Under the pieces are notes generated by a model. The model had not been told where the DNA came from, made no database searches, and worked only from the letters and a program-made list of their open reading frames with translations. Source: Paracoccus zeaxanthinifaciens ATCC 21588 (GTDB lineage Bacteria; Pseudomonadota; Alphaproteobacteria; Rhodobacterales; Rhodobacteraceae). From it: a stretch of 64,000 nucleotides of DNA. Both the position numbers and the translations under genes were made by a program. Below are positions 25,274-35,422 of this stretch, in pieces (within the stretch, counting starts at the first letter, position 1; every line of letters begins with the position of its first letter). The stretch spans positions 1-64,000 of the forward strand of contig NZ_ATUJ01000004.1 of the NCBI RefSeq assembly GCF_000420145.1, given 5' to 3'.

Positions 25274-26179
25274 ATGGACTGGGACAAGCTCAGAATCTTT
25301 CACGCGGTCGCCGATGCGGGCAGCCTGACCCATGCGGGCGACACGTTGCACCTGTCGCAATCCGCCGTCAGCCGCCAGATCCGCGCCCTGGAAGAGGCTT
25401 TGGGCACCACGCTGTTCCATCGCCACGCCCGCGGCCTGATCCTGACCGAACAGGGAGAGCTGCTGTTCCAGGCGACATCCTCGATGGCGCGCAAGCTCGA
25501 AAGCGCCTCGGCCCGCATCCGCGACAGCGAGGAGAATGTCTTCGGCGAGTTGAAGGTGACGACGCCTGTGGGCTTCGGCACCCTGTGGCTCGCCCCGCGG
25601 CTGGTCAAGCTCTATGAGAAATATCCCGACCTGCGCATCGACCTGCTGCTGGAGGAACGCGTCCTGGACCTGCCCATGCGAGAGGCCGACGTTGCCATCC
25701 GCATGAAGGAGCCCAGCCAGTCCGACCTGATCCGTCGCCGCCTGCTGAACATCCGCATGCGGCTCTATGCGACGCCGGAATATGTCGAACAGCACGGCAA
25801 GCCCGAGACGCTGGAGGAACTGACCAAGCATCGGCTGATCTGCCAGAAGCCCGACCAGCCGCAGGTCGCCTCGGGCGCCCGTCTGGTCGAAACGCTGATG
25901 GCGCAGAATGTCGGCTCGACGCTGACGGTCAACAACTACTTCGGGGTGCTGCAGGCGGTTCTGGCGAATCTGGGGATCGGGGTGCTGCCCGATTATCTGA
26001 CCGCCGACCACCCCGAGCTGGTGCGCATCTTCCCCGATCTTGAATCGGGCGAAGTGCCGGTTTTCCTCGCCTATCCCGAGGAGCTGCGCCAGACGCGGCG
26101 CGTCGCCGTCTTCCGCGATTTCGTGCTGGAAGAGATCCAAGCCTATCGCCGCCACCAGTCCGAGGCTGGTCAATCGTAA
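25274..26179 (+). CDS. LysR-family regulator of the VtlR/LsrB type
   Basis: A 301-aa transcription factor. The N-terminal winged helix (DWDKLRIFHAVADAGSLTHA, LSQSAVSRQIRALEEALG, LFHRHARGLILTEQGELL) is strikingly like VtlR/LsrB of Rhizobiales; a LysR substrate-binding domain follows (about 90-290). In Brucella, Agrobacterium and Sinorhizobium this protein activates neighbouring AbcR small RNAs. Here a small-RNA gene with a LysR-type box lies directly downstream. GAGGCAGGAAAC lies ahead of ATG 25274. Subfamily assignment rests on remembered sequence and context. Confidence 0.88.
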   Translation: MDWDKLRIFHAVADAGSLTHAGDTLHLSQSAVSRQIRALEEALGTTLFHRHARGLILTEQGELLFQATSSMARKLESASARIRDSEENVFGELKVTTPVGFGTLWLAPRLVKLYEKYPDLRIDLLLEERVLDLPMREADVAIRMKEPSQSDLIRRRLLNIRMRLYATPEYVEQHGKPETLEELTKHRLICQKPDQPQVASGARLVETLMAQNVGSTLTVNNYFGVLQAVLANLGIGVLPDYLTADHPELVRIFPDLESGEVPVFLAYPEELRQTRRVAVFRDFVLEEIQAYRRHQSEAGQS

Positions 26180-26212
26180 GGCAACTGCCGAAATTTGGGG
26201 CAGTCTTTGCGC

Positions 26213-26239
26213 GAAAACCGCTGATCATGCGCGGTTTTC
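26213..26239 (+). terminator. Hairpin after the LysR gene
   Basis: A 9-bp perfect inverted repeat, GAAAACCGC (26213-26221) and GCGGTTTTC (26231-26239), 33 bp after the LysR stop. The A and T runs are inside the stem, with no T-run after it, so it may stop transcription in both directions or simply protect the 3' end. Confidence 0.45.
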
Positions 26240-26281
26240 CACCCAAGGTTGCAGCTATTCTGCCACTGCATGGGTGATATG

Positions 26282-26296
26282 TTGCAGATGCAGCAA
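26282..26296 (+). promoter_or_regulatory. LysR-type box upstream of the small RNA
   Basis: TTGCAGATGCAGCAA has dyad symmetry (TTGC/GCAA) and fits T-N11-A. Its centre is about 51 bp upstream of the predicted small-RNA start, where LysR proteins usually bind to activate. The adjacent VtlR/LsrB-like protein is the natural candidate. Confidence 0.45.
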
Positions 26297-26304
26297 ATCC
26301 GACC

Positions 26305-26333
26305 TTGCGAAGTTCACACACTGCACATAGATC
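26305..26333 (+). promoter_or_regulatory. Sigma-70-like promoter of the small RNA
   Basis: TTGCGA (26305-26310), a 17-bp spacer and TAGATC (26328-26333). Each hexamer matches four of six consensus bases. A start near 26340 would coincide with the 5' edge of the first predicted stem of the small RNA. Confidence 0.5.
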
Positions 26334-26339
26334 GGGCTT

Positions 26340-26421
26340 CGAAGGCGATGTCAGGCTTACAAGCTCATCACCTTCTACCTCCCTGTTGGACTTAGGCCGG
26401 GCCTCGTGCCCGGCTTTTTTT
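26340..26421 (+). ncRNA. Candidate trans-acting small RNA, AbcR/alpha-r15-like by context
   Basis: About 82 nt. The first stem pairs GAAGGCGATG (26341-26350) with CATCACCTTC (26366-26375), one mismatch. An unpaired stretch with CCTCCC (26379-26384) follows, able to pair with Shine-Dalgarno sequences. It ends in a strong terminator hairpin with seven T. Promoter, LysR-type box and terminator all fit one transcript unit. AbcR RNAs of Rhizobiales have C-rich anti-Shine-Dalgarno loops and lie next to lsrB/vtlR, as here. The AbcR name is inference; the transcript structure is visible. No open frame of note lies inside. Confidence 0.68.
26396..26421 (+). terminator. Rho-independent terminator of the small RNA
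   Basis: GCCGGGC (26396-26402), loop CTCGT, GCCCGGC (26408-26414), then seven T (26415-26421). It is the clearest terminator in the window. The remaining 93 bp up to purL must hold the purL leader; no obvious promoter hexamers were picked out there. The 335 bp between the LysR and purL genes are thus accounted for by hairpin, small RNA and purL leader. Confidence 0.88.
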
Positions 26422-26514
26422 GTCCCGCGTCAGGCGCCCCCTCGGCAGGGACTTCCCAAGGACCGTGACAAGCCCTACAAGGCGCGTGATTTCATGCGCA
26501 GGAAGGGCAATGGC

Positions 26515-28695
<2,181 letters not shown>

Positions 28696-28748
28696 TCCGT
28701 CGGGGGCCGCCACCCGCGGCCCCGACCATCCCCAAGAAGGAACGGCGC

Positions 28749-29240
28749 ATGGCAAGGCTTCTCTGCATCTGGTTCGGCGCGGGCCTTCTGCGCCCCGCAC
28801 CCGGCACCTGGGGTTCGCTGATCGCGGTCGCGATGGGCGTGATCCTGCACCGGATCGGTCATTTCCCGCTGCTGGCGCTGGCGACCGGACTGGTGATCCT
28901 GCTGGGCTTCTGGGCCGTGCGCGTCCACACCGCCGGAATGGACGATCCCGACCGCTCGGAAATCGTCGTCGACGAGGTCGCCGGCCAGTGGCTGGCGCTG
29001 ATGGCGCCCTCGTTCGGGTTCTGGCATGCGGGCCTGCCCGCCGACAGCTTCCCCTATCCGGGCTGGCTGGCGGCCTTTGCCTTCTTCCGCCTGTTCGACA
29101 TCTGGAAACCCTGGCTGGTCGGCCGCGCCGATCGCCGCCACGACGCGGCTGGCGTGATGATCGACGACCTGTGGGCGGGGATCTTCGCCGCAATCGCCAC
29201 GATGGCGACCGCCGCCATCGCGCACGGGGTGCTGATGTGA
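28749..29240 (+). CDS. pgpA: Phosphatidylglycerophosphatase A
   Basis: A 163-aa inner-membrane phosphatase that turns phosphatidylglycerophosphate into phosphatidylglycerol. Signature segments: PAPGTWGSL, DDPDRSEIVVDEVAGQWLAL and FRLFDIWKPWLVG, with three to four hydrophobic stretches. GAAGGAA lies upstream of the ATG, 53 bp after purL. The stop overlaps the GTG start of the next gene. Confidence 0.94.
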   Translation: MARLLCIWFGAGLLRPAPGTWGSLIAVAMGVILHRIGHFPLLALATGLVILLGFWAVRVHTAGMDDPDRSEIVVDEVAGQWLALMAPSFGFWHAGLPADSFPYPGWLAAFAFFRLFDIWKPWLVGRADRRHDAAGVMIDDLWAGIFAAIATMATAAIAHGVLM

Positions 29241-29707
29241 GCCTCGCCTCGGATGCGCTTGATGCCGCGCGGGCCCGTGGCGTGATGATCGCCACCGCCG
29301 AAAGCTGCACCGGCGGCCTGATCTCGGGCGCATTGACCGAGATTCCGGGCAGCTCGGATACCTTCGACCGAGGCTTCGTCACCTATTCCAACGCGGCCAA
29401 GATGCAGATGCTGGGCGTGCGTCAGGATACGCTGGCGCGCCACGGCGCCGTCAGCGAAGAGGTCGCGGCCGAGATGGCCGAAGGCGCGCTTCGCAATTCG
29501 GATGCGGGTATCGCGGTTGCGGTGACCGGCATCGCAGGCCCCGGCGGGTCCGAGCACAAGCCTGAAGGCCGCGTCTGCTTCGGCATTACCGACAGCTTCG
29601 GGACGCGCACCCTGACCGAGGATTTCGGCGCGATCGGTCGCCAGGGCGTCCGCGCCGCAACCGTCGATCTTGCCCTGCGCCTGCTGATCGAGCGCGCTCA
29701 GCCCTGA
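29237..29707 (+). CDS. pncC: Nicotinamide-nucleotide amidohydrolase (CinA C-terminal domain)
   Basis: A 156-aa stand-alone CinA C-terminal domain, PncC type, which deamidates nicotinamide mononucleotide in pyridine-nucleotide recycling. Seen: TAESCTGGLISGALTEIPGSS, FVTYSNAAKMQMLGV, and VTGIAGPGGSEHKPEGRVCF. The N-terminal molybdopterin-binding-like half of full CinA is absent. It starts with GTG in a GTGA overlap with pgpA. Convergent with the threonine aldolase gene, overlapping by 10 bp at their 3' ends. Confidence 0.92.
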   Translation: MSLASDALDAARARGVMIATAESCTGGLISGALTEIPGSSDTFDRGFVTYSNAAKMQMLGVRQDTLARHGAVSEEVAAEMAEGALRNSDAGIAVAVTGIAGPGGSEHKPEGRVCFGITDSFGTRTLTEDFGAIGRQGVRAATVDLALRLLIERAQP

Positions 29708-30744
29708 CCGCGAAGGATCGCGGCCAGCGCCTCGACCTCTGCGTCGGGGGTGTCCCATGCACAGACCAGCCTGACCGAGATCGGATCGATCCCTGCCGCC
29801 GTCTTGTCGGGCCAGGGATAGTACTCCGCCCCTGCCGCCATCGCGCGTTCATGGGTCGCCGCAGAGATCTCGGCAAAGACGGCGTTCGACTGCGCAGGGA
29901 CCAGAAGGCGGCCGCCACCCTCGACCACGGCTGCGGCAAGGACCTGCGCCTTGGCGTTCGCGTCCGTCGCCAGCCTGCGCCACAGCCCATCACCCGCCAG
30001 CGCCAGCATCTGCGCCGCCAGGAAGCGGTTCTTCGAGAAGACATGCCCGGCCTGCTTGCGGCGATAATCGAACCCCTCGGCCAGGGCCGGATCGAAGAAG
30101 ACGACCGCCTCGGCGGCCATCGCGCCGTTCTTGGTCCCGCCGAAGCACAGCGCGTCGACCCCTGCCCGCCAGGTCAGATCGGCGGGCGCGGCCCCAAGAT
30201 GCGCCGCCGCGTTCGAGAAGCGCGCCCCGTCCATGTGCAGCGGCAGCCCTGCGGCATGCGTTTCTCGGGCCAGTTCCTGTACCTCGGGGATATCGTAGAC
30301 GGTGCCCCACTCGGTCGCGTTGGTGATCGACACCATCGCGCTTCGACCCTCGTTCAGGCCGCCTGCGGCCCCCTGCTGAAGCGCGACATGCAGGATCTCG
30401 CGGTCCAGCTTGCCGTCAAGACCCGGCAGCGTCACCAGCTTGGCCCCATGAGAGAAGAATTCGGGCGCGGCGCATTCGCTGGTCTCGATATGGGCGTCGG
30501 CATGGCAGTAGATGCGCCCGAAGGACGGCGACAACTGCGCGCAGACCAGCGCATTCGCCGCCGTTCCGGTCGAGACGAAGCGCACGACGGCCTCGGGGGC
30601 CTCGAACAGGTCGCGGATGGCCTCGATCGCCTCGGCGGTGATGTCGTCCCCGCCATAGGGGCGCGCGGCACCGTCATTCGCGCGTTCCATCGCGCGGAAC
30701 ACGTCGGGATGGGCCGAGCGCACGTTGTCAGAGGCGAAATTCAT
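29698..30744 (-). CDS. ltaE: Low-specificity L-threonine aldolase
   Basis: A 348-aa PLP enzyme of the beta-eliminating lyase fold that cleaves L-threonine or allo-threonine to glycine and acetaldehyde. Seen: FASDNVRSAHPDVF, YGGDDITAEA, LHMDGARFSNAAAHL and CFGGTKNGAMAAEAVVFF, with the PLP lysine in the last. ATG 30744 overlaps the upstream cysteine-cluster gene stop (ATGA). The minus-strand order ribF, cysteine-cluster gene, ltaE is fully overlapped, suggesting one operon. Confidence 0.92.
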   Translation of the reverse strand: MNFASDNVRSAHPDVFRAMERANDGAARPYGGDDITAEAIEAIRDLFEAPEAVVRFVSTGTAANALVCAQLSPSFGRIYCHADAHIETSECAAPEFFSHGAKLVTLPGLDGKLDREILHVALQQGAAGGLNEGRSAMVSITNATEWGTVYDIPEVQELARETHAAGLPLHMDGARFSNAAAHLGAAPADLTWRAGVDALCFGGTKNGAMAAEAVVFFDPALAEGFDYRRKQAGHVFSKNRFLAAQMLALAGDGLWRRLATDANAKAQVLAAAVVEGGGRLLVPAQSNAVFAEISAATHERAMAAGAEYYPWPDKTAAGIDPISVRLVCAWDTPDAEVEALAAILRGQG

Positions 30745-31184
30745 GTCAGATCCTCGATGATGTGATCTTCCCAATCGTCCTCGTCCACGGAAAGTTCATT
30801 CACGGTCCAACCACGAACGCTCTCGCCCGCGCGATGGACGGCTTCGGGATCGCCCGAGATCAGGTGGTGCCAATCATGCAGCGGCTTGCCCTCGGACCGC
30901 AGGCGGTATGCGCAGGTGCCCGGAAGCCACCACGAGATCTCGTCCAGCTTGGCGGGGGTCAGCACCACGCAATCGGGCACGAAATCGTGCCGGTTGGGAT
31001 AGGACGAGCATTGGCAGGTCTGGCCGTCCAGCAGCTTGCAGGCGACGCGGGTGAAGGCCAGCTCGTCCGTGTCCTCGAACTCGATCTTGTTCAGGCAGCA
31101 TTTTCCGCAGCCGTCGCACAGCGCCTCCCATTCGGGGCGCGTCAGATCCTTGAGCGGAAGTTCCCAGAATTTCGGTCGCATCAT
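30741..31184 (-). CDS. YcgN family cysteine-cluster protein (UPF0260)
   Basis: A 147-aa soluble protein with clustered cysteines: CDGCGKCC near residue 23-30, CQCSSYPNR and a later DCVVLTP. The pattern is that of the UPF0260/YcgN family, thought to bind an iron-sulfur cluster or zinc, with unknown function. Start MM at 31184 overlaps the ribF stop. The function of this gene next to ribF and ltaE cannot be deduced. Confidence 0.87.
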   Translation of the reverse strand: MMRPKFWELPLKDLTRPEWEALCDGCGKCCLNKIEFEDTDELAFTRVACKLLDGQTCQCSSYPNRHDFVPDCVVLTPAKLDEISWWLPGTCAYRLRSEGKPLHDWHHLISGDPEAVHRAGESVRGWTVNELSVDEDDWEDHIIEDLT

Positions 31185-32110
31185 TGCCCCGCCAGGATGG
31201 AGCGGGCGCGATCGGCATCATCCTCGATCTGGCGGACAAGCGCCTCCACGCCGTCGAAGGCCACCTCGTCACGCAGGAACTCGACCAGCGCCACCGACAG
31301 GTGCTGTCCATACAGATCGCCGTTGAAGTCGAAAAGATGCACTTCAAGGTTGGGAGTGTTCTTCCCGAACATCGGGCGCACCCCAAGCGAGGCCACGCCC
31401 GTCGCGGGCCCCTTGTCCGGGCCGGTCAGCACGTCCACCAGCACGGCATAGACGCCAAGCCGCGGCAAATGCAGCCCGTCCATCGCCATGTTCGCCGTGC
31501 GCCAGCCCAGTTCGCGGCCGCGCTTCTCGCCGTGGATGACCTCGCCGTCGATGCGGTGCCAGTGGCCAAGCATCCGCTCGGCCTTGCGGGTCTCGCCCTC
31601 GGTCAGCGCCTTGCGGATCGCGGTCGAGCTGTAGACCGCATCGCCGGACTGGATCAGCGGCTGGATCGTCACGCCAAAGCCCATCCGGCGGCCCAGTTCC
31701 TGCAGCATGGCGGCATCGCCCGCGCGTTTGGCGCCGAACTTGAAATCCGCGCCGACCGTCACATGCGCCACGCCCAACCCATCGACCAGAACGTCCCGCG
31801 CGAAGCCTTCGGGCGTCAGGCCCGCCAGCTCGGGTCCGAAGGGCAGCTCGTACAGGTGATCGACATGCAGGCGCGCCAGACGGTTCGCGCGGCTTTCCGC
31901 GTTCATCAGGCGGAACGGCGGCGCGTCGGGCTGGAACACCTCTCGCGGGTGGGGCTCGAAGGTCACGACCCCAAGCGGGCCGTCATGGGCCGCGCGCGCA
32001 GTGTCGATGACCGCGCGATGCCCCAGGTGAACGCCGTCGAAATTGCCCATCGCGACCGAGGCGCCCTTCGCGCCCGCAGCAATCGCGTGCCAATCGCGGT
32101 GGATATGCAA
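31181..32110 (-). CDS. ribF: Bifunctional riboflavin kinase/FAD synthetase
   Basis: A 309-aa enzyme making FMN and then FAD. The N-terminal FAD synthetase part has AMGNFDGVHLGHRAV and VVTFEPHPREVF; STAIRKALTEG ends it. The C-terminal kinase part has GEVIHGEKRGRELGWRTANM and GVYAVLV. The start is TTG at 32110 with GGGGG just upstream; the first in-frame ATG would delete the beginning of the nucleotide-binding domain. Follows the MaoC gene by 27 bp. Confidence 0.95.
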   Translation of the reverse strand: MHIHRDWHAIAAGAKGASVAMGNFDGVHLGHRAVIDTARAAHDGPLGVVTFEPHPREVFQPDAPPFRLMNAESRANRLARLHVDHLYELPFGPELAGLTPEGFARDVLVDGLGVAHVTVGADFKFGAKRAGDAAMLQELGRRMGFGVTIQPLIQSGDAVYSSTAIRKALTEGETRKAERMLGHWHRIDGEVIHGEKRGRELGWRTANMAMDGLHLPRLGVYAVLVDVLTGPDKGPATGVASLGVRPMFGKNTPNLEVHLFDFNGDLYGQHLSVALVEFLRDEVAFDGVEALVRQIEDDADRARSILAGQ

Positions 32111-32137
32111 ATGGGCCCCCTTCGGGGCCGCGCCCCG

Positions 32138-32581
32138 TCAGTCGAACTTGCGGCTTGGGGCCAGGACGACCGCCTCACCCTTCAGCACGACCGTATCGCC
32201 CACCAAACAGCGGGTTGCAAGCGTCACCCGCCGTTTCCAATGTTCGATCGACTGGACCGTCACCTCGGCCCGGACCGTGTCGCCGGGACGCACCGGCGCC
32301 ATGAAGCGCAGCGTCTGCCCCAGGTAGACCGTGCCATGCCCCGGAAGCTGCTCCCCGATCACGGCCGAGATCAGCCCCGCCGTCAGCATGCCATGCGCGA
32401 TCCGCCCCTCGAATATGGTGTCGCGGGCATAATCGTCGTCCAGATGCACGGGATTGCGGTCGGTCGAGACGGCGGCGAACATCTCGATGTCGTCGTCGGT
32501 AATCCGCTTCTGCAGGTACCGCGTCATCCCGATCTCGAGATCCTCGATGACGACGGTGCCGCGGGGAAGGTTATCAAGCAT
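32138..32581 (-). CDS. MaoC-like hot-dog-fold dehydratase
   Basis: A 147-aa hot-dog-fold protein of the MaoC/R-specific enoyl-CoA hydratase group. The hydratase motif is DRNPVHLDDDYARDTIFEGRIAHGML, with Asp and His of the catalytic dyad. It hydrates trans-2-enoyl-CoA; the physiological substrate is unknown here. AAGGGCGG precedes ATG 32581. Own promoter-like sequence upstream; ribF follows on the same strand. Confidence 0.87.
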   Translation of the reverse strand: MLDNLPRGTVVIEDLEIGMTRYLQKRITDDDIEMFAAVSTDRNPVHLDDDYARDTIFEGRIAHGMLTAGLISAVIGEQLPGHGTVYLGQTLRFMAPVRPGDTVRAEVTVQSIEHWKRRVTLATRCLVGDTVVLKGEAVVLAPSRKFD

Positions 32582-32614
32582 GGTGCCGCCCTTCTGACCA
32601 ATATCGCGGCTTTC

Positions 32615-32643
32615 TGCATAGCAGCGAAACAATATTAGTTCAA
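32615..32643 (-). promoter_or_regulatory. Possible promoter of the MaoC-ribF group
   Basis: On the minus strand TTGAAC (32643-32638), a 17-bp spacer and TATGCA (32620-32615), giving a leader of about 27 nt before the MaoC ATG. The -35 is good, the -10 only fair. Confidence 0.35.
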
Positions 32644-32675
32644 GAATGACGTTGCACGTGGCATTTTATTGCTGA

Positions 32676-32705
32676 CAGGCCCTGCGCGGAAACCGGCAGG
32701 GCCTG
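32676..32705 (-). terminator. Hairpin after the HAD gene
   Basis: A 10-bp perfect inverted repeat (32676-32685 with 32696-32705) just beyond the HAD gene stop. No T-run follows on the minus strand, only AATAAAA, so it is a weak or Rho-assisted terminator candidate. Confidence 0.4.
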
Positions 32706-32711
32706 CAACGC

Positions 32712-33581
32712 TCAGCGAAGGCGCCCGATCGCGAAGGTCGGCTTGCGCCCCTGGCGCTTCAGCCAGTCCTCCAGCATGTCGCCCTGCGGGTTCTCGACAT
32801 CGTCGCCGAACTCTTCGGCGGCAAGACCGCCCGTGACGAAGATGCTGTCGATGCCCTGATCCTCGGCGCCCTCGATATCGGTGAAGATCCCGTCACCGAC
32901 CGCAAGGAAGCGCGCGTCGTCGCCCAGCCCGAGGATCTTGCGCGCGCGGTCATAGATCGGCGCATGCGGCTTGCCGAAATACAGCGCCGTGCCGCCCAGT
33001 TCCTCGTAGTATTTCGCCAGCGCGCCCGCGCAGTAGATGCGGCTGTCGCCCATGTCGACCACGATGTCGGGGTTGGCGCACAACATCGGCAGCCCGCGTT
33101 CCAGCGCATCGCGGAAGCGGTCGGCGTAATGCTCGGGGGTCTCGTTCTCTTCGTCGAAGGGACCCGAGGCGACGATGCCCTCGGCCTCGGACAGTTCGAC
33201 CCGCGTGATGGCGGGCGCGTCCTCGAAGCCCTCGGGAATGTCGGTGAAGAAGCCGTCATCCTTGGGCTGACCGATATGCCAGACCTTCGTGCCGACAGCG
33301 CCCCGGAACAGGGCCTCCTGCGCGGCATCGCCCGAGCTGACGACGATGTCCCATGCATCGCGCGGCACGCCCATGCGGTCCAGCTGCGCGATCACGTATT
33401 GGTTCGGGCGGGGCGCGTTGGTCATCAGGCAGACCTTGCCGCCCGCCTGCCGATAGGCCCGAAGCGCCTCGACCGCGGCCTCGTAGGGCTGCTTGCCGTT
33501 GTGCAGGCAGCCCCAAAGATCGCAGAACAGCGCATCGTAGCTGGCCGAGATTTCGGCCAGCGAAGCGATGATGCGGGTCAT
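32712..33581 (-). CDS. TIGR01459-type HAD-superfamily hydrolase
   Basis: A 289-aa class IIA HAD protein. Motif I is CDLWGCLHNG, with the nucleophile Asp present but Trp at the usual acid/base position, which I recall as a trait of this subfamily. Motif II is MTNAPRPN; later YFGKPHAPIYDRA gives the motif III lysine and AVGDGIFTDIEGA the motif IV acids. A phosphatase role is likely but the substrate is unknown. Its ATG shares one base with the ppaC stop (TGATG), so both are coupled. Confidence 0.85.
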   Translation of the reverse strand: MTRIIASLAEISASYDALFCDLWGCLHNGKQPYEAAVEALRAYRQAGGKVCLMTNAPRPNQYVIAQLDRMGVPRDAWDIVVSSGDAAQEALFRGAVGTKVWHIGQPKDDGFFTDIPEGFEDAPAITRVELSEAEGIVASGPFDEENETPEHYADRFRDALERGLPMLCANPDIVVDMGDSRIYCAGALAKYYEELGGTALYFGKPHAPIYDRARKILGLGDDARFLAVGDGIFTDIEGAEDQGIDSIFVTGGLAAEEFGDDVENPQGDMLEDWLKRQGRKPTFAIGRLR

Positions 33582-34498
33582 CAGACGGCCAGGACCGGGA
33601 TGATCTGCTTCTTGCGGCTGACGACGCCCGGAAGCACGACGGTATCGCCGGTCACGGTCACGCCGAAGCTGCGCTCGGCCACCGATTTCACGAACTCGTT
33701 CGGGACCAGAAGGGTCGCCTCTTCGCGCAGGATGTCCACGATGAACAGCAGAACCTCGTCGGCGCCGTCGGCAGCGGCGACGCCCGGCATGGCGGCCATC
33801 AGGCTGTCCTTGCGGTCCAGCAGGACCTGCGGCGCGGTGGTTTCCAGAACCGAGACGCGCAGCTGCTTGCCGCCCAGCTCGTATTCCTTGCTGTCCATCT
33901 TCAGCAGCGCGTCATCCGCGAATGCGCTGACATCCGACTTGGCGGCGAACATCTCGGCTGCGTATTCCGGGATGTCGATGCCCAGCTCGGCGGCCAGCTT
34001 CTCGGCCACGGCGCGGTCGTGATCGGTGGTGGTCGGGCTGCGGAATTCCAGCGTGTCGGACAGGATGCAGGTCAGCATCGCGCCCTTCACCCAATCGGGC
34101 GCACCGGCGACGGCATCGCCCATCAGGTCGTGCATGATCGTCGCGGTGCAGGCCAGCGGACGGATGGTGATGTTGATCGGGCTGCGCGTCTTGATGCCGC
34201 CGACCAGCATGTGGTGGTCGATGATCTCCAGCACGTCCGCATCGTTGATCGAGGCGGGCAGTTCGGCCGGGTTGTTCGTGTCCACGATGACGCATTTGTC
34301 GCCCGCGGCCACGTCCGAGATCATCGCGGGCTTCGGCAGGTCCCAACGCGACAGCATCCAGGCGGCCTCGGTGTTCGGCTCACCCTGCAGGACGGCTTCG
34401 GCCGGGGTCTTGCGGACCTCGTTCAGATACCAGGCCCAGACGATGGGCGAGCCGGTCGAATCGGTGTCGGGGGCCGTGTGGCCGAATACCTTGATCAT
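33581..34498 (-). CDS. ppaC: Manganese-dependent inorganic pyrophosphatase
   Basis: A 305-aa family II pyrophosphatase with a DHH and a DHHA2 domain. Metal-binding motifs in order: GHTAPDTDSTGS, VDTNN, and DHHMLVGG; the C-terminal SRKKQIIP has the arginine-lysine pair that holds pyrophosphate. Splits PPi to drive biosynthesis. GAGGCG is upstream of the ATG. A 12-bp inverted repeat lies 53-87 bp upstream of the start. Confidence 0.95.
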   Translation of the reverse strand: MIKVFGHTAPDTDSTGSPIVWAWYLNEVRKTPAEAVLQGEPNTEAAWMLSRWDLPKPAMISDVAAGDKCVIVDTNNPAELPASINDADVLEIIDHHMLVGGIKTRSPINITIRPLACTATIMHDLMGDAVAGAPDWVKGAMLTCILSDTLEFRSPTTTDHDRAVAEKLAAELGIDIPEYAAEMFAAKSDVSAFADDALLKMDSKEYELGGKQLRVSVLETTAPQVLLDRKDSLMAAMPGVAAADGADEVLLFIVDILREEATLLVPNEFVKSVAERSFGVTVTGDTVVLPGVVSRKKQIIPVLAV

Positions 34499-34550
34499 AT
34501 GCGCCTCGGGTTGTTGGCATTGCGTTTTCGCGTCGGGTTATAGGCCGCGC

Positions 34551-34585
34551 GGCAAGCGTTGTCCACGACCGGAACAACGCTTGCC
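34551..34585. repeat. 12-bp perfect inverted repeat upstream of ppaC
   Basis: GGCAAGCGTTGT (34551-34562) and ACAACGCTTGCC (34574-34585) with an 11-nt loop. It lies between the carD terminator and ppaC. No T-run follows on the minus strand, so an operator or leader hairpin for ppaC fits better than a second terminator. Confidence 0.6.
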
Positions 34586-34592
34586 GGACATG

Positions 34593-34615
34593 AAAAAGGG
34601 CGCCCGAAGGCGCCC
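34593..34615 (-). terminator. Rho-independent terminator of carD
   Basis: On the minus strand GGGCGCC, tetraloop TTCG, GGCGCCC, then five T (34597-34593), 22 bp beyond the carD stop. The UUCG tetraloop and T-run make this a classic terminator. Confidence 0.85.
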
Positions 34616-34637
34616 CGTTCCGGTCGATGTCCGACGA

Positions 34638-35147
34638 TCACGCGGCGCGCGACATCAGAACCTCTTCGACGCGCTTCTGCGCGCCACCTTCGTCCAGCCC
34701 GCCGACGGCCGCGACTTCGCGGGTCAGGCGGTCCAGCGCGGCCTCGTACAGCTGACGCTCGGAATAGGACTGTTCGCGCTGGTCGTCGCTGCGATGCAGG
34801 TCGCGCACGACCTCGGCGATCGACAGCAGATCGCCCGAGTTGATCTTCTGCTCGTATTCCTGCGCACGGCGCGACCACATCGCGCGCTTGACGCGGGCCT
34901 TGCCCTTCAGCGTCTCCAGCGCACGGTCGATCAGGTCGGGCGAGGCCAGCCCGCGCATCCCGATCTCGGCCGCGCGCGAGGTCGGCACGCGCAGGGTCAT
35001 CTTGTCCTTGTCGAACGAGATGACGAACATCTCCAACCTCAGTCCGGCGACTTCCTGCTCTTCGATCGACACGATGCGACCGACCCCATGTGCCGGATAG
35101 ACGACAAAATCATCGGGGCGGAATTCGTTCTTCTTGGATTTCGACAT
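34638..35147 (-). CDS. carD: CarD family RNA-polymerase-binding regulator
   Basis: A 169-aa protein that binds the RNA polymerase beta subunit and stabilises open complexes, notably at rRNA promoters. The N-terminal RNAP-interaction domain has FRPDDFVVYPAHGVGRIVSI; the C-terminal helical DNA-contacting domain includes RRAQEYEQKINSGDLLSIAE and YSERQLYEAALDRL. AGAGGAAG lies before ATG 35147. The 275 bp upstream to fdxA hold the carD leader; I see no secure promoter or other gene there. Confidence 0.95.
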   Translation of the reverse strand: MSKSKKNEFRPDDFVVYPAHGVGRIVSIEEQEVAGLRLEMFVISFDKDKMTLRVPTSRAAEIGMRGLASPDLIDRALETLKGKARVKRAMWSRRAQEYEQKINSGDLLSIAEVVRDLHRSDDQREQSYSERQLYEAALDRLTREVAAVGGLDEGGAQKRVEEVLMSRAA

Positions 35148-35422
35148 ATGGCTTCCTCTGAATGCGCCCCTTTTCCGCAGGGCGCAAAAAACCGCAGGAG
35201 GCTGCCGCCACCTTCGGTCCATCCTATTTCATGTCTTGTTCCCTGGCCCGGCAGAGGGCTGGGATCGGCAGCATAGTCGCAGGCGGACGGGTTTAGCCCC
35301 CGTGCGACCTGCGCGATTGGTCATGTATAACACAAAAATGACGCCGAAAAAAGCGCTCTCGACGCATGAAGGGCACCCTGGCCACGAAGGGGCGGGTGCG
35401 AACCGTCACCTTGGCGCGGGGA

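Noticed and set aside
26213..26296. Second tandem copy of the small RNA between the LysR gene and 26340
   Set aside because: Only a hairpin without T-run and the LysR box are there; no second terminator or C-rich loop.
34551..34615. The dyad at 34551-34585 as a second half of the carD terminator
   Set aside because: The TTCG hairpin with T-run at 34593-34615 is sufficient, and the dyad has no T-run, so it was listed separately.
35148..35422. Possible attenuator (short stem followed by TTTTTT on the minus strand) in the carD leader
   Set aside because: The stem has only four pairs; too weak to call.
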